64,000 nucleotides of DNA from Pomphorhynchus laevis (GCA_012934845.2 WNNJ02000367.1:1-64000), one strand, 5' to 3'. Numbered from the stretch's first letter, positions 9,408-20,990 are shown. Notes: a model not told the origin generated them from the sequence alone. Made by a program: numbers and translations.

Positions 9408-11974
9408 GAATAGAATAGAATTTATTTAGAGTAGCCGTTATGGTAAAATAGAACCATTTGCAGGCCCACTATAAAAATTAAAAGACAAGTTTACGTCCGA
9501 TGAGTGTTTGAACTTGTATGTAGAGTTATTGAATTGTTTGCGGCTGAAAGTGTTATTTTAGTTCGTTTGCAAGAAGTATGGCGATCAAGGAAGTTTTGAA
9601 GTGTTTAAGCGACGTCAATGATTTTGTGTCTCGAGGAAGTTTGTTCCAAAGGCGTGGTGCAGCGATGGTGAACGCACGATATCCGTGATTACCGTTGTGA
9701 CGGGGGACGAAAAGCGAGTAGGAGCGATGACTTCTTAGGGAGAGACCAGTCGTCATATTGGATGCGCTATCAGGAAGATATAGATAAGGAGGGTTGTGCC
9801 GGAATTTGATTTGCCATGCAAGTGTGAGAATTTGAGAGGTTATGCGGCTCGGAATGTCGAGTCAGTTAAGGATGCGGAGGGTGTTGGAGATGTGGTCGTA
9901 CTTACGAAGGCGGAAGATGACCCTAGCAGCCATGTGCAGAATCTTTTTTAGATAGTGAAATTGATATGCTGGACAGTTTACGAGAAGACCTAAGCAATAT
10001 TCTAGACGAGGCATGAAAAGGCTGGAGATTAAAATAGCTGTCGATTTGACGTCGAGGTTTCTACGGACACTTCGAATGTCACGGAGGATGAGGGAGCATG
10101 AACTGATCTTGCTACGAATAAAAGGCAGAAACGAGAGATTATTGTCAAAATGGACACCGAGGATTGTCATGATAGTCACTTCTGGTAGACAGAAATTGTG
10201 TATGCATACTGGAAAATTGAGGGTGTAAGAGTGGCGCGGTGTTATCCACATCATGTTAGATTTCTCGTTGTTTAAAAACATACGGATTGAACAAAGATAT
10301 GCGTGAATAGCAGAGAGGCAAGACGATGCATCAGAAGCGAGGTTGGATGCAGATGTAAGTGTGCATGATGCATATATTACTATATCGTCAGCGTACTGAA
10401 TAACTTCAAAGTCGAAAGGGACCATGATGGAAGATAAATCACTAAGAAGAAGGGTGAAAAGAAGCGGCCCTAGAACGGATCCTTGTGGTACACCGCAGCT
10501 GAGAGGAACCGGCGCAGAAGAGTTGGAGTTGGAGACTACGTGATAAGAGCGATTTGAGAGGTAGGATTTGAACCAAGAAATGACATGAGACGAGAAGCAG
10601 TAACGGTGTTTGAGACATGAGATAAGTATAGTGTGATCAACTACATCAAAGGCGGAGGATAAATCAAGTAAAATTTCAAGGCTTACTAGATGTTTGTCAA
10701 GAGCAAGAAGTAGATCATTGGAGAGTTTTGTGCATGCGGTCATAGTAGAATGTTGTGGTCGATATGCTGATTGAAAAGGTGGAAACATAGAATTTGATGA
10801 TATGTAGTTGCTTACCTGTCTGAGGATGAGACGCTCGAAAAGTTTTGAGATGGTCGGAAGGTTTGATATTGGTCTATAGGAGGAGGCGGAACTTGGATCA
10901 AGATGATGCTTCTTTAATAATGGGCGAACTATGACATGTTTGAACGACGAAGGGTAGTGTGATAAATGGATAGACATGTTGAAGACACTTGTGAGATAAG
11001 GGCTGATGGTGTCACTTAGTAACTTTAGAATGTATGTTGGAACAGGATCGAGAGGTGAGGTTGAATTGGATAATCGTGCTAGGGCATCAGATACGCTTTC
11101 GATAGATAAAAGTGAAAAGTGAAACAGTTCAGTATGATATGGGGCAAGGTAGGAGAAACTAGAAGATAATGGTACGTGGATTGAGGTCAAAGTTCGAGCT
11201 ATTTTGTGTTGCAAATGAGATGCGAATTGGTTGGAAGTGATAGAGATAGACGTGACGGATTTGTTTCTACCCAAAAGGTTATTAATGGATTTCCACGCGT
11301 ATTGATGATTGTCACGCAAAGATGTTTTGCTTTGCCAGTATGAGGAGCATTTTGAGTTTAAAAGATATCGGTATTTGCGTCGAAATTCGAGGTATTCTGA
11401 GTAAGATGAGTTTAATAGCTCGGTGATATTACGACGACGGAATCTTGAGTGCATTCGGTGAAGGTGTCGTAAGGAGCGCTTGGCTCTTTGGCAATCGCTA
11501 TCGAACCAGGGCGCTCCTGACTGACGGCGAGGCGTACATTGTTTGAACGGCAAAATCATATCGAATATGCCAATAAGTTCAGTGCTGAACATGTTGGTTA
11601 AGTCGTCAAGTGAAGTGTTAGTAAAGGCGGCAAAAATTAGGAGTCGGGACGAGAGAAGGTTTATACGCAAGTTATTTAGATCAAGTTGTTTCCATGGACG
11701 ATATATATGGGGATGAGTAGGGTGTGGAGGATCATTGGTTTTAATGTTAATGGTGAGAAGGTAATGGTCGGATAGGCCCACATCTTTCACAGAAACAATG
11801 CTGCAAGTAGACGATGATTGAACAAAGATGCAATCAATGGTGCCACCTTGTATATGAGTGGATTCAGTAGGGATATATCTGAAGCCAAAGTCTGATAATG
11901 TCTTGAGTAGGTGTGACGAGTGAGCGCATGATGGTCTGTCAAGTCGAATGTTGAGGTCACCAAGAATAATTTCC
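9408..11974 (-). mobile_element. 5'-truncated CR1-like non-LTR retrotransposon
   Basis: A minus-strand LINE of about 2.57 kb inserted in a Naiad-like PLE. Its 3' end (left) is a short (ATTCT)n tail, reminiscent of the ATTCT-type tails of CR1. The 5' end stops inside the endonuclease. Comparison with intact PLE copies shows that the insertion removed about six bases (ATTTTG in the plus-strand reading) and made no target duplication. Base composition is much less AT-rich than the host, as expected for a relatively recent insertion. Confidence 0.85.
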
Positions 11975-11976
11975 AT
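9553..11976 (-). pseudogene. CR1-like ORF2 (partial endonuclease, reverse transcriptase)
   Basis: Starts in the C-terminal part of the APE-type endonuclease (ILGDLNIRLD, then GGTIDCIF and SDHYLLTI). The complete RT follows: VIVRPLLKK, YRPISNLPTISKLFERLI, LLDLSSAFDVVDH (motif A), CGVPQGSVLGPLLF (motif B), IQYADDIVIY (motif C), and the C-terminal APRLWNKLP segment typical of CR1. The frame is interrupted once, by TGA at 9862-9864, exactly where relatives carry Trp in the L-W-L-x-I-P-x-R-I motif; the same frame then runs on to 9553. The ATG at the junction (11976) is fortuitous. The encoded enzyme would reverse-transcribe its own RNA at a nicked target; this copy cannot because of the truncation and the stop. 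Confidence 0.85.
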
Positions 11977-12320
11977 TTATTAAAATATTTAAGGATTCTA
12001 TTAATTCAATGTTATCCATATATTTATATTTATTTGATGTTTAACTTTTGTTAGATAGGCGTTATAGTTATTGTGAATAACTTTAATAATAATTAACTAT
12101 TTGTAAATTTAGATATGTCATCTATACGATATAAATTAATAGTAGTTTTAGTTAATGTTAATTTAATGCTCATGTCGAGATATGTACTTTCTTTATCATT
12201 AATATTGGTTTTATTAAGAATGAGGCTACCTGGATAAATTTGTTCGCTTATAAATATATTTCATATATTTATATTGTTTAGATTTATTTTTTAAACAGCT
12301 ATGAACAAATTCATATTAAT
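11975..12320 (-). mobile_element. Naiad-like PLE, distal part after the CR1 insertion
   Basis: 11975-12070 continues the PLE frame interrupted at 9407 (region of MDKIELIESLNIL and the YNAYLTKI segment). 12095-12320 is a further, more diverged scrap from the LNKTNINDK/YLDMNIKLTL region. Both are minus strand and non-functional. Confidence 0.65.
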
Positions 12321-13774
12321 TTATATGAATTAATTAGTATTAATTTGATGCTTATATCTAAATATATACCTTTTTGTCAACAATATTATAAGTATTATCA
12401 ATATCATATATCATCAAAATCATCAATATTGAAAATACAATTTGAAAACGTAAAAAATTAAAATGAATATATAAGAATGAAAAATAAATTGTTGGTTATC
12501 CGCCACCGAAATTCAAAAAAATACAACCAAACTTGTTGTTACATTTGCATAAATCAGTAGAGCATATAAAATGTCAGTTGGTTATTAGAAGTATTCGAGA
12601 TTTCTAATCTCTTGGTGAATGATATCACTTGGCGTAATGATTTACTTAATATTTTTAATATTTTTAAAGTATAAAAAACTAAAATATTTTCTTGCGTGGG
12701 TTAAATCAATAAAATTGATATTTATATTATGAACATTATCTTCTCCAAGATTTCAATTTAATCTTCATGCTGATATTCAATAGCCACGTTTGATAGCCAC
12801 GTTTGATAGCCACGTTTGCTTGCCAGATTACTGGATATGCATAATTAATAAGTAATTAATGTAACTTAATTTCACTTAATACTGCAAGAATTCGATGTTC
12901 CATTTGGATATTCCATGTTGTATTTTACGAGAGAGTGAAATAATAAGCAAATTCATGTATGAATCTTGTTAATAAATCTTGTCACATTTTATTCGAAATG
13001 TTGGAAACGAGTAAATATACGATGACATACTGGTTAAAAAACTAGTTTACATAACCTTTATATTACACTGTTAAAAATGAGAGTTTAAGCGTAAAATAAT
13101 CAAAATTGTACAAATTTGCATTTTCATTTAGAAATAATCTGATGAATATGTATTTATAGTGTTAAAGTAGTAGTATGCAAGTCGTATTGTATGCGCCTTT
13201 ACATTGCATAAACTGATTACATCGATTTAGATATGCCTCCAAGCCTTGATTTCAATGTTTTTTATAACAGTAAATGGCATGTCATTTAAATTAAACCATG
13301 TCATTTATAAATATATGCCATTAATAAAAAGTTAGTACAGCTTTTGCACATATCACATCAATACAGTTAAGTGATACGGAAGTATTTTGACTATAAAACA
13401 GCACCTAATCGGAAGTTGCCGTTTCACTTCAATGTTAATGAATTTTATCGCTAACTAAACCCTGTTATGTGGTGCGCAGGTAAATTTTCAAGCTCATATC
13501 AGTTATATTTTAATGTTTTTGGTAGTGCCTTTGTAAATTATTTAATTTTGTTTTTCTTAGTCAATGCTAATTTTATAGAATGATGGATTCTATAAAATGA
13601 TGGATCCTAGTAATTACAAGCCTTTTTAAATATTTTACAGAATAAAAAAAATTAACTAAATAAAAATTTGTGTTATACACAAACATTGCACTTTAATTTA
13701 CTTTAAAAATAGTCAACATTTTTGTAGTGTCAACAGCTGCATTACCGTCTTCATGAATAAAAATTACTTTTTTT
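12321..13774. other. Non-coding stretch
   Basis: No reading frame with homology. The only structure seen is three tandem copies of GATAGCCACGTTT at about 12778-12820. The rest is AT-rich unique-looking sequence. Confidence 0.4.
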
Positions 13775-13964
13775 TGACGCATGCTTCTTGAATCATATCT
13801 ATAAGCCAACATCAGTACGCTATATTTCAGTATTGGTTTCGGCCCTTTTAATGTTGGTTGACGATCACTCGACTTTTCTCTCTCTTTTTATTAGCAATTA
13901 GATTTAATGAAATACTTTCTTATTACATTTTGCAAATTTAATTGAAATCATTTCTGATTTCAAA
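13775..13964 (+). repeat. Unclassified repeat family, copy 1 left part
   Basis: Matches the repeats at 63195-63590 and 63591-63985: TATAAGCCAACA, ATTTCAGTATTGG, TTTCGGCC, ACGATCACTCGAC, TTTAATTGAAATCAT and TCTGATTTCAAA occur in the same order. The copy is split by the LINE inserted at 13965 and resumes at 17379. It has no coding content and probably represents a non-autonomous element. Confidence 0.7.
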
Positions 13965-14119
13965 AACGCGTCGAAATGAGTGCAATTTTTTCAACATCGG
14001 AGCATCATAGCTCCATGGAAAAAGCGAAATCACTCGACGGTCGCATTTGCGAACACTGACCGTGATACTGGTGAGGTCATTGTAGCACTTCAGCTAATCA
14101 TTTTATTAGATTTAATCTA

Positions 14120-14608
14120 AAATGTTCGCTGATCAGCGAAGACTTTTTTACTTATCCACATTGCAATAAGTGTCATAAGTGGGGGCATTGGGCCTCCACC
14201 TGTAAGTTACCTCAACTGTGTGGCATATGCAGCAGTGGTTCCTGCTCTGCCCTGGCTAATAATTCCAAATGCTCAGCCAACCCACTCTGTAACAACTGCG
14301 GATTGGGGCATCCGTCTTGGTCCCGCAAGTGCCAGCATTTTACTAAATACAAGAATAAATATGTTCCTTCGTCTGCTGCTACTAAGACCTCTTTTTCTGA
14401 CGCAGCCAAGACAATTCCTCCTGACAGAATGTCTAATGCGGACATTTTGTACCTAATAGAAAACTCTAAGAAAATGATACTTATGCAAATGGAGAACTTA
14501 ATTAAACCGCTGGTTAACTCTTTGGTACAAAACCCTACTGTTAGTCATGAAGAGTACTACCCCAAATCCAAAAAGGGGTGGCTCTGCTCAACCGATCCCA
14601 CCGAATAA
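14120..14608 (+). pseudogene. LINE ORF1 (CCHC zinc knuckles), 5'-incomplete
   Basis: The frame starting near 14141 reads through DFFTYPHCNKCHKWGHW and gives a first knuckle C-x2-C-x4-H-x4-C, a second cysteine cluster (CGICSSGSC) and a third CNNCGLGHPSWSRKC. A charged tail ends at 14608. Such knuckles bind the element RNA in the retrotransposition particle. The N-terminal part is missing and no ATG in a good position exists upstream. Confidence 0.7.
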
Positions 14609-14769
14609 GGTAGGAAAACTTCTTAAAGCCAGAAATACAAGCTCCACCTCGGGAAATGAAGATATTGCCCAGGGGGCATCGGCCGATGTCGGGGCTAGTA
14701 GTGGGAAGGGAAACCTTTCCACACCTAGCTCTGTCTAGGTCGACAGCCCCCGTCTAACTGATCTGTCAC

Positions 14770-17242
14770 ATGGTGAGTAAGCCCGAGCCTTTTTCACTGA
14801 ATATTCTTCAGTGGTATTCGGGAGGTGCTTCTGCCCTTAGGCTTCTATCTGGTAGAGACGCAGATGTTATAGTCCTTCAGAAGACGCGGTCTATCCGTCT
14901 CCCCCAGGACATTATTCGATTTATCCCTAAGCACATTTATACCCACTATACTCCGTATATAACCCCGCCTCACTCCTCTTCATCTCAAGGACTCTTGACC
15001 TTAGTTAAATGCTCTTTAAGGTATTCCCTCATTCTAAATTTCTCGTGTCCAGCCCTGTCTTGGTGGTAGTTTTACTCGTCAAGAACGGTAAACGCCTCAG
15101 TCTAGCCAACGTCTATATTCGTCCAGGAGAGATTCATAAAAACCGTGACCTCCTGGATGGGATAATTGATGGCGGCTACGACATGGTACTAGGTGACTTC
15201 AACGACAGAACTGGTCGTTGGATTAATGCAGCACTCCGCAGAGCCAGGAACGGTTATCTTATTCATAAACCACCGTACCCCACCTTTCATTGCACATCAA
15301 CAAATTCTCTCCTCGACTTACTATTGCTCCACGAGAAGTGGTTGCTTAAACCCTTCTGCACGGAGCAATCGCGGCAACATCTGTCCACCTCTCATGACCT
15401 GATTAGTTGGCGGATAGAGGAGGATTCGCTACTTCGTAGAAGATTCTACTTGGACCCCATCAGAGTGGCTTTATTCCAGGCAGATATCCAACGCTTCCCC
15501 CAAATTGGCAATGAGAGTTTAACCAACTTTAATTCCTATCTCTCTTCGCAAGCTACCGCGATTTTATCGACTACCTATAAAGGTCGCATTTTCAGTCCCA
15601 CTCCGACAAAACTCAAGGCTCTAGCTAAACTATTGCATCTCCCTGGTCTCTCTTCTTTTGCCAGACAAACACTCTCAACTGAATACTGGCGGACCAGATA
15701 CCGGTTCCAGCTGAGTAAGGATAGGACGAGTATCGCTCCTCTTAACCCTTCTCAGTCTTCCTTTTGGAAGATTTTCAAGAAGGAGAAGTTTGTTTGTTGG
15801 AGGGATAGGGCTGCCGGGTGGATCGGTAGTATAGGCCTTGGAAACGTTTTGGAGGAGTCACTATCCCTACACAATTATGTAGCAACTCAATCACCGCAAC
15901 CAATCCCGCCTTGGGGAGACTTCGGGAGTAGAGATATATCTGTTCAAGATATTCTTAATGCCTGGGGACCTCTTCCGAGCACCTCCAAAACCGTCGCTCC
16001 ACTCTCTTCACGTGTCTGTCAGCTTTTGACAGCCGATCAAAGAAGGGAGGTGGCCGTCACAATGCTTTTAGCCACCCCATCCGATGTGGCCGGTATCAAT
16101 ATTAGTCGAAGAATTTTTTTACCTAAAAAATATCCGGTCTCATGTCCGAAAGACCTGCGGCCCATTTCGATTCAAAATTCCCTCGTATCGATCTACGAAA
16201 AAGCGCTTGCGCATAGAATCCGCGATCATTTAAGTAGGAGAAATTTAATCCCACCTGGTTTCCATGGGTTCGTCAAAGGTCGCTCGGTCCATTCAGCAGT
16301 AGGTGAAGTGCATCAGTTTTGTCGGGAGAATAGCCATTAACTTGCTGTGGCTGTTTTCCTTGACTTTTCTGCTGCATTTGACCGCATCTCCATTCCTTTT
16401 GTTATCTCTTCTCTCAGGTCCTTCCGGTTGCCTGCGAGAATTGTTAACATGGTGGAGATACTGCTGTACACCAAGCGATTTTACTATGATGATGACCCTG
16501 ATGCGCGTCAGTTCTACCCTATTACGGGTGTGCCTCAAGGTTCCCCTCTTTCTCCTATCTTGTATCTTGCTGCTTCCATAAATCTCTTCAAAATATTTAA
16601 ACAACGCGATCAACGTCTAGTGGTGTACGCTGATGACACCACAGCCCTGTTTTCTGGACGCAGGTGTAAGGACGTAGTCTCTAACATCAGCCATTTCTTT
16701 TTAAGATTAAAAGACCAGTTGCCCAGGTCCAATCTTGTTTTAAACTCCGCCAAATCGCAGGTGGTTGTCTTTCATGGCTCCCCTGCGACGAAGCAAAAGC
16801 TTAAGAGACTAGCACTCTCTGCTCTAGCCTCCTTATTTGCCTCTGAACCACTTCCTATCTTCACAAGTCGAGTAAAATACTTGGGGTTCACCGTTTCAGT
16901 GAACTGGTCGGCGAAAGCTGACTGTATAGACTAAAACGTATCCTGAAGAGAGCTAGTTGGGCTCTTAAACGGGCCCAGCATCTGTCGTTGAATGTGAAAA
17001 CTCAGGTGCGCCTATGGGGCACCTGGGCTATCTCGGGATTAGTCTTCTCTAGAGGACGTCCCCCAGAGCAAAGACTAAGGTTTCTTAAGCTCCTCGTCTC
17101 CCGCTTACCCAACATTGTTCGCGCCGACTGGACTCTTCGGGGGGGGGTGAAAGACCCCGGGTGGTTTAGTCGGAAAGCAACGTGCTGGATCGGTTGGAGG
17201 GCTCAGATCCCTTTGGATTTGGGGTCCGCCATGAATGGTTGA
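14770..17242 (+). pseudogene. LINE ORF2 (endonuclease and reverse transcriptase), interrupted
   Basis: 14770-15069 encodes the start of an APE-like endonuclease (LNILQWYSGG...LLSGRDADVIVLQKT). A frameshift near 15050 moves to 15009-16340, which holds LANVYIRPG, the GDFND motif and HDLISWRI. The RT follows with LRPISIQNSLVSIYEKALA and HGFVKGRSVHSA. One in-frame TAA (16338-16340) precedes motif A VFLDFSAAFDRIS. Motif B is GVPQGSPLSPILY and motif C VVYADDTTALF. A second frameshift near 16930 leads to 16988-17242 with LWGTWAISG and RGRPPEQR. Few disabling changes, so a fairly young dead copy. Clade assignment beyond the jockey/I/R1-like APE group was not attempted. Confidence 0.85.
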
Positions 17243-17378
17243 AGAAGATATAAGAGGTTAAACAATGAACTTGGGCCAAAGTTCATGAAAGTTTCGGTGA
17301 CTTTATTTATTACTTATCTGACTCTATTGTCTCTTTTTAGTTACAACCTGTATTTTCTTTAATAAAATCTTTATTATT

Positions 17379-17572
17379 ATTTCTGATTTCAAATTAAATC
17401 AGCGTTGGTAGAAGGTGCAACCTTCAATTTGAAAACTTACCTATTTTTGCAATTAAATACTATTATCAAACTAGTCATCTATAGTTTGTTTCCTAATTTT
17501 AAGTTAATTTAGCTGTGCAGTCATTATTGTTACCATGGAAATTTTGATGACAATTTTTTATTCTGCGATCCA
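17379..17572 (+). repeat. Unclassified repeat family, copy 1 right part
   Basis: Continuation of 13775-13964 after the LINE. It begins with the second target duplication and continues with AAATCAGCGTTGGTAGA, CATCTATAGTTTGTTTCC and CTGTGCAGTCATT, all present in the same order at 63415-63585. Confidence 0.7.
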
Positions 17573-17689
17573 ACAAGATAATATATATATTGCGATCCAC
17601 CAATATAATATATATATAAATAATATAGATAATAGATGATTATATAAATAAAATATATAATATATAATATATATAATATATATTTTGGC

Positions 17690-17880
17690 CTTTTGAAGTA
17701 GAGATTTATGGATCACTGGGCTATTCCGCTTTGGCTCTTGTTAAGGAGATAGGAAAAATATTAAAGCACGTTAGCGGAGATTCACGTGCCATTTATACCT
17801 CCTCCAAAACGTTAGCATCGCCATCTAACGTAGAAATGCTGTCAGCATTCTGGCGACGGCTCCAAAAGGCAAGATATTAC
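17690..17880 (+). mobile_element. Scrap of an RT-associated C-terminal domain
   Basis: The plus-strand frame reads EIYGSLGYSALALVKEIG then KILKHVSGDSRA. This resembles the ET.GvwG..al..ikeIG....SGDpRa block found at the C-terminus of certain animal retroelement polyproteins, and is related to 18984-19211 on the other strand. Homology is lost after about 17800. Surrounded by AT-rich simple sequence (17575-17690 and 17930-18050, including a long TA run). Confidence 0.5.
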
Positions 17881-17929
17881 TTACAGAGATATTTTGTAAG
17901 TAATATATATATTAATAATTATAAAATAT

Positions 17930-17995
17930 AATTAATAATTATTAATGTAATATAATACATTATTATATAAATAATATATAATATATATTTTAATA

Positions 17996-18047
<52 letters not shown>

Positions 18048-18050
18048 GAT
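17930..18050. repeat. TA-rich simple sequence
   Basis: Short AT palindromes ending in an uninterrupted TA dinucleotide run (about 18000-18044). Confidence 0.8.
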
Positions 18051-18075
18051 TAAATTAATTTATGGCTGAACGTGA

Positions 18076-18366
18076 TTAAATCCAAAACAGTAATTTAGCT
18101 GTGTCATATTCAATAGAACAGGATGTTGTGAATATCAGCATGGCATAGAGAAGTATGGAATGTTCCTCTTTCATCATTGAATACTCTCTCTGCCTTTTTT
18201 GAACACTTCTTTTTATGATGCTATTCATTAGACTCAGCGGCACATATGATAGATGATTGCAAATATCATTGATCAAATATCGAATATCAAAATCCTTTGC
18301 ATGTATGTAAAGGATTTCACTTGTACACGACGAATAGATTACTACATGATATATAGACACCCGCAC
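18076..18366 (-). pseudogene. Possible PLE reverse-transcriptase scrap
   Basis: A 96-codon minus-strand frame with a segment (YLINDICNHLSYVPLSLMN, about the middle) that resembles the basic helix between RT and GIY-YIG in canonical PLEs. No catalytic motif is present. It lies on the same strand as the PLE motif A scrap at 21.2-21.7 kb and could be a piece of the same broken copy, but this is a weak call. The following 18370-18600 has small palindromes, for example TTACAAGTCACCTTG facing its near complement at 18541-18581. Confidence 0.3.
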
Positions 18367-18983
18367 GTGAAATTAAAGATTAAAGATCTTTAATGAAGGA
18401 TCTTTAATTAAAGATCCTTCAAGGTGGCGTCATTAAGGAATTATACCCAATCATTGACGCCATTAGCTTATTAAATATTAATATAATAATTTATTTATAA
18501 TTAAATAAATTAATGTAAAGTATAATTTATAAAACATAAATTACAAGTCACCTTGTTCATAAATTAGGCGACTTGTAAGAAAATTAATAATTAGATTCTT
18601 GAGCATCGTAACGTGAATTGGAATTCGGATTCTTGTTTAAGAAGTTTAGAGCTTATTGAGATTAAAGTTCATAGCCCAAAATTACAGCCAAAATGTTACA
18701 AAATAGACAACAATCACAAAATGTTTCAATTGAGCACAAATTACTATAATTTTTTGTCTAATTCCATGGAATTCAACACGGAATTCCAAAATTTCCGAAA
18801 TTATCTGTAACGGCGTGTACCTCCATTCCAATTAGATTTGAAATTTATAGTTCCTCACTACTGCAATTCATTTCCGTGTTGCAGCAATATTTGTTGGTTA
18901 GATCCGTCAATAATGGATGTTGATGGGTGCATTGCCAAAAGTCGATATTATGAATCCTCACTGCAATCAATAGACACTCCATT

Positions 18984-19667
18984 CTAGCCGTTGTCATCAT
19001 CGGGGAGGCTCTTCAGGAGAACCTTGGCATTCCCTCTCATTAACGCGATCGATATTCGCTGAAATAATTCCTCAGCTACCCGTGAATAAGAAATGTTTCG
19101 ACGAACTGCAAGGTAGCGCGCTATTCTACGGATTAGGCATAGTCCGCCAACGTTCCATCCCCCATAGGTCTCAACAACTGCAGGGGTAAAAATGTAACCA
19201 TTTTCCTCCATGGTATATCCATATTTTCGTTCTTTAACGCAGATTGCGTACTATTCCGCGGCAGAAGTAACCTCCGTGCTTGATTTATTCAAGTATTATG
19301 ACTGCTGAGGGTTTGTAACAGCGAAGTCAATTGCTTCGGGTGGGTCGTCGTGTAGGATGATATCAGCTGGCCGTTCTCTTAAACCCCTTACAAGATTCAA
19401 AACTTTACGCTCAATATGTAAACCTGCTGACTCGGCCGCATATAATACTGTGTCTCTTACTCCGTTTAACGTATCCCTGGGTATCCTCCGAATTGACAAG
19501 TAAGGCTGTGAAAATCCGTAACCGTTAGCATCTTTAAAGCATCGTCTGCATTTATATGGTTTTTTTGATATCGAAATTTCCAGCCACATCTTTATCAAGA
19601 TACGAAATTCCGCAGGAGGCATGTTCAGCGAGTTAATTTTTGCGGGTGTTATGACGAATATTATCAA
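18984..19667 (-). pseudogene. Retroelement C-terminal domain (nuclease-like, RPAD motif), decayed
   Basis: One minus-strand frame, broken only by TAA and TAG between 19212 and 19300, reads: LNMPPAEFRILIKMWL, a CRRCFKDANGYG cysteine segment, RDTLNGVRD, then RPADIILHDD...AIDFAVTNPQQ, KERKYGY, FTPAVVETYGGW and finally LFQRISIALMRGNA. This order (C..C, RH-N, RP(A/D)..., D-VT, ET-G, QR-S-A-QRGNA) is that of a domain at the C-terminus of animal RT polyproteins. The RPAD...D-VT part resembles a restriction-like (PD-(D/E)XK) active site. The RT itself was not found next to it. Relation to the LINE starting at 19741 on the opposite strand is unclear. Confidence 0.55.
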
Positions 19668-19740
19668 CTACTATTCGAAAAAAGCTATGTAAAGCACCCA
19701 TAGTTACATTTAGACCATTGATACGTGGTAAAGTAGATTT

Positions 19741-20990
19741 ATGCATGTTAGACATATTATCAGTATGGGCCAAGAAAATAAATTATCTGACAATGGCTTT
19801 TCAGTCTGCTCGAAAGTGGCAAGTGCAGTGAACAGTATCTCAAGAGAAAAATGGGCTAGCATAATGTTAAATAGTCCTGCCGAAGAATGGGAGTCTATTA
19901 ATACAGCAAAAAGAATTTTGTTAGCAAAAAATCAACGGTAGTCAATTAAAGAACCATCACAGCTCAGATCGATTGCCATTCAAAATGCAATGATATCAGT
20001 ATGCGAAAGAGCGTTGACAGCTAAAATATGATTATTAATCAAAAAATATGATATTATCCCCAAATGTATTCATGGGTTCACCAAAGGTAAATCTGTACAA
20101 ACTTCCACCGCGAACATTTATAGCTCAAAGATTAATTGTCAGAACTTTTTACGATTGTTGATCGCAATTGATTTTAAAGCTGCATTCGATAACATCTCAA
20201 TTTACAGTATTATTGATACCTTGACGATTTTCAATTTCCCCTGCAACCTAATCAGCCGCGTTTATAATGTGCTGATGACAAAATGGTATTTTTATCAAGA
20301 CGATAGTAAAAAGAAGTTTTTCTATAAGACAAAAGGAGTACCACAGGGATCACCTCTATCTCCAGTACTATATATGTTAACCTCAATATTAATTTCTAAA
20401 ACATATCCCTAAATATTAGCTGTATGTGGATGACGCAACATTTATTATTAAAGGGTCAACACGTAAAAGATTAATTGCGACATCTACTTTTTTCGTAAAT
20501 GAGTTACAATCCAGAGCTTCTCAACTAGGACTCACGCTAAACGGCAACAAAACTAAAATAATAGTTTGTGCGAATTCATCCAAAACATGACAGACATTAA
20601 CGAAACAAATTATTGCAATTTTTAACAAAACATCGAATGTCACACTTTCCATTTGAGAGATATTTCTTCGAAGAGTAAGAATACTTGGTTATCTCTTCGA
20701 TCGTTTTCTATCAGAACGCCATGATGTAATTGTATTTAAAAAAGATTGCGTCAAGCCGAGAGGTTTTATAAGAGAGCAAGGAAACTAGGTATATCTTTTT
20801 CATTGCAACTTCGAATCTGGAAAACTTGGGCAATCTCCACCTTCACGTTCTGTACGCGAGGTAGACCCTCAGAAGACCATATATCATTTATTAATGTTTT
20901 CAAAAAGCATATAGAAAAATTGACAATGGATCAACAAATGATTATTCAGAACTTACTAGAAAAACGTCTGGAATAGTGGACAAGTTTGGA
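19741..20990 (+). mobile_element. Old LINE remnant related to the 14-17 kb element
   Basis: Plus-strand RT with several stops: LRSIAIQNAMISVCERALTA, HGFTKGKSVQTS, LIAIDFKAAFDNIS (motif A), GVPQGSPLSPVLYM (motif B), YVDDATFII (motif C, about 20420-20445), then LRIWKTWAISTFTF and RGRPSEDH. The same blocks in the same order occur in the element at 13965-17378, but this copy is AT-shifted and mutated, hence older. No boundaries or target duplication could be found. Confidence 0.75.

Larger units (their letters stand above)
13965..17378 (+). mobile_element. APE-type non-LTR retrotransposon with 15-bp target duplication
   Basis: About 3.4 kb. It is flanked by ATTTCTGATTTCAAA at 13950-13964 and again at 17379-17393. 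The empty form of the site is visible in the related repeats at 63.4 and 63.7 kb, which confirms the boundaries. Order: zinc-knuckle ORF1, endonuclease-RT ORF2, then a short 3' UTR ending in AATAAAATCTTTATTATTATT-like (ATT)n sequence. It is 5'-truncated or degraded (ORF1 lacks its N-terminal half). G+C is far above the surroundings. A 3' fragment of the same family lies at 38945-39365. Confidence 0.88.

Noticed and set aside
9862-9864. UGA recoding as Trp or selenocysteine in the CR1 ORF
   Set aside because: The host mutase gene ends in TGA and no SECIS-like structure was noticed; a point mutation is simpler.
14212-14456. Two 77-78 codon frames opposite or beside LINE ORF1
   Set aside because: Shadow frames of the zinc-knuckle ORF1.
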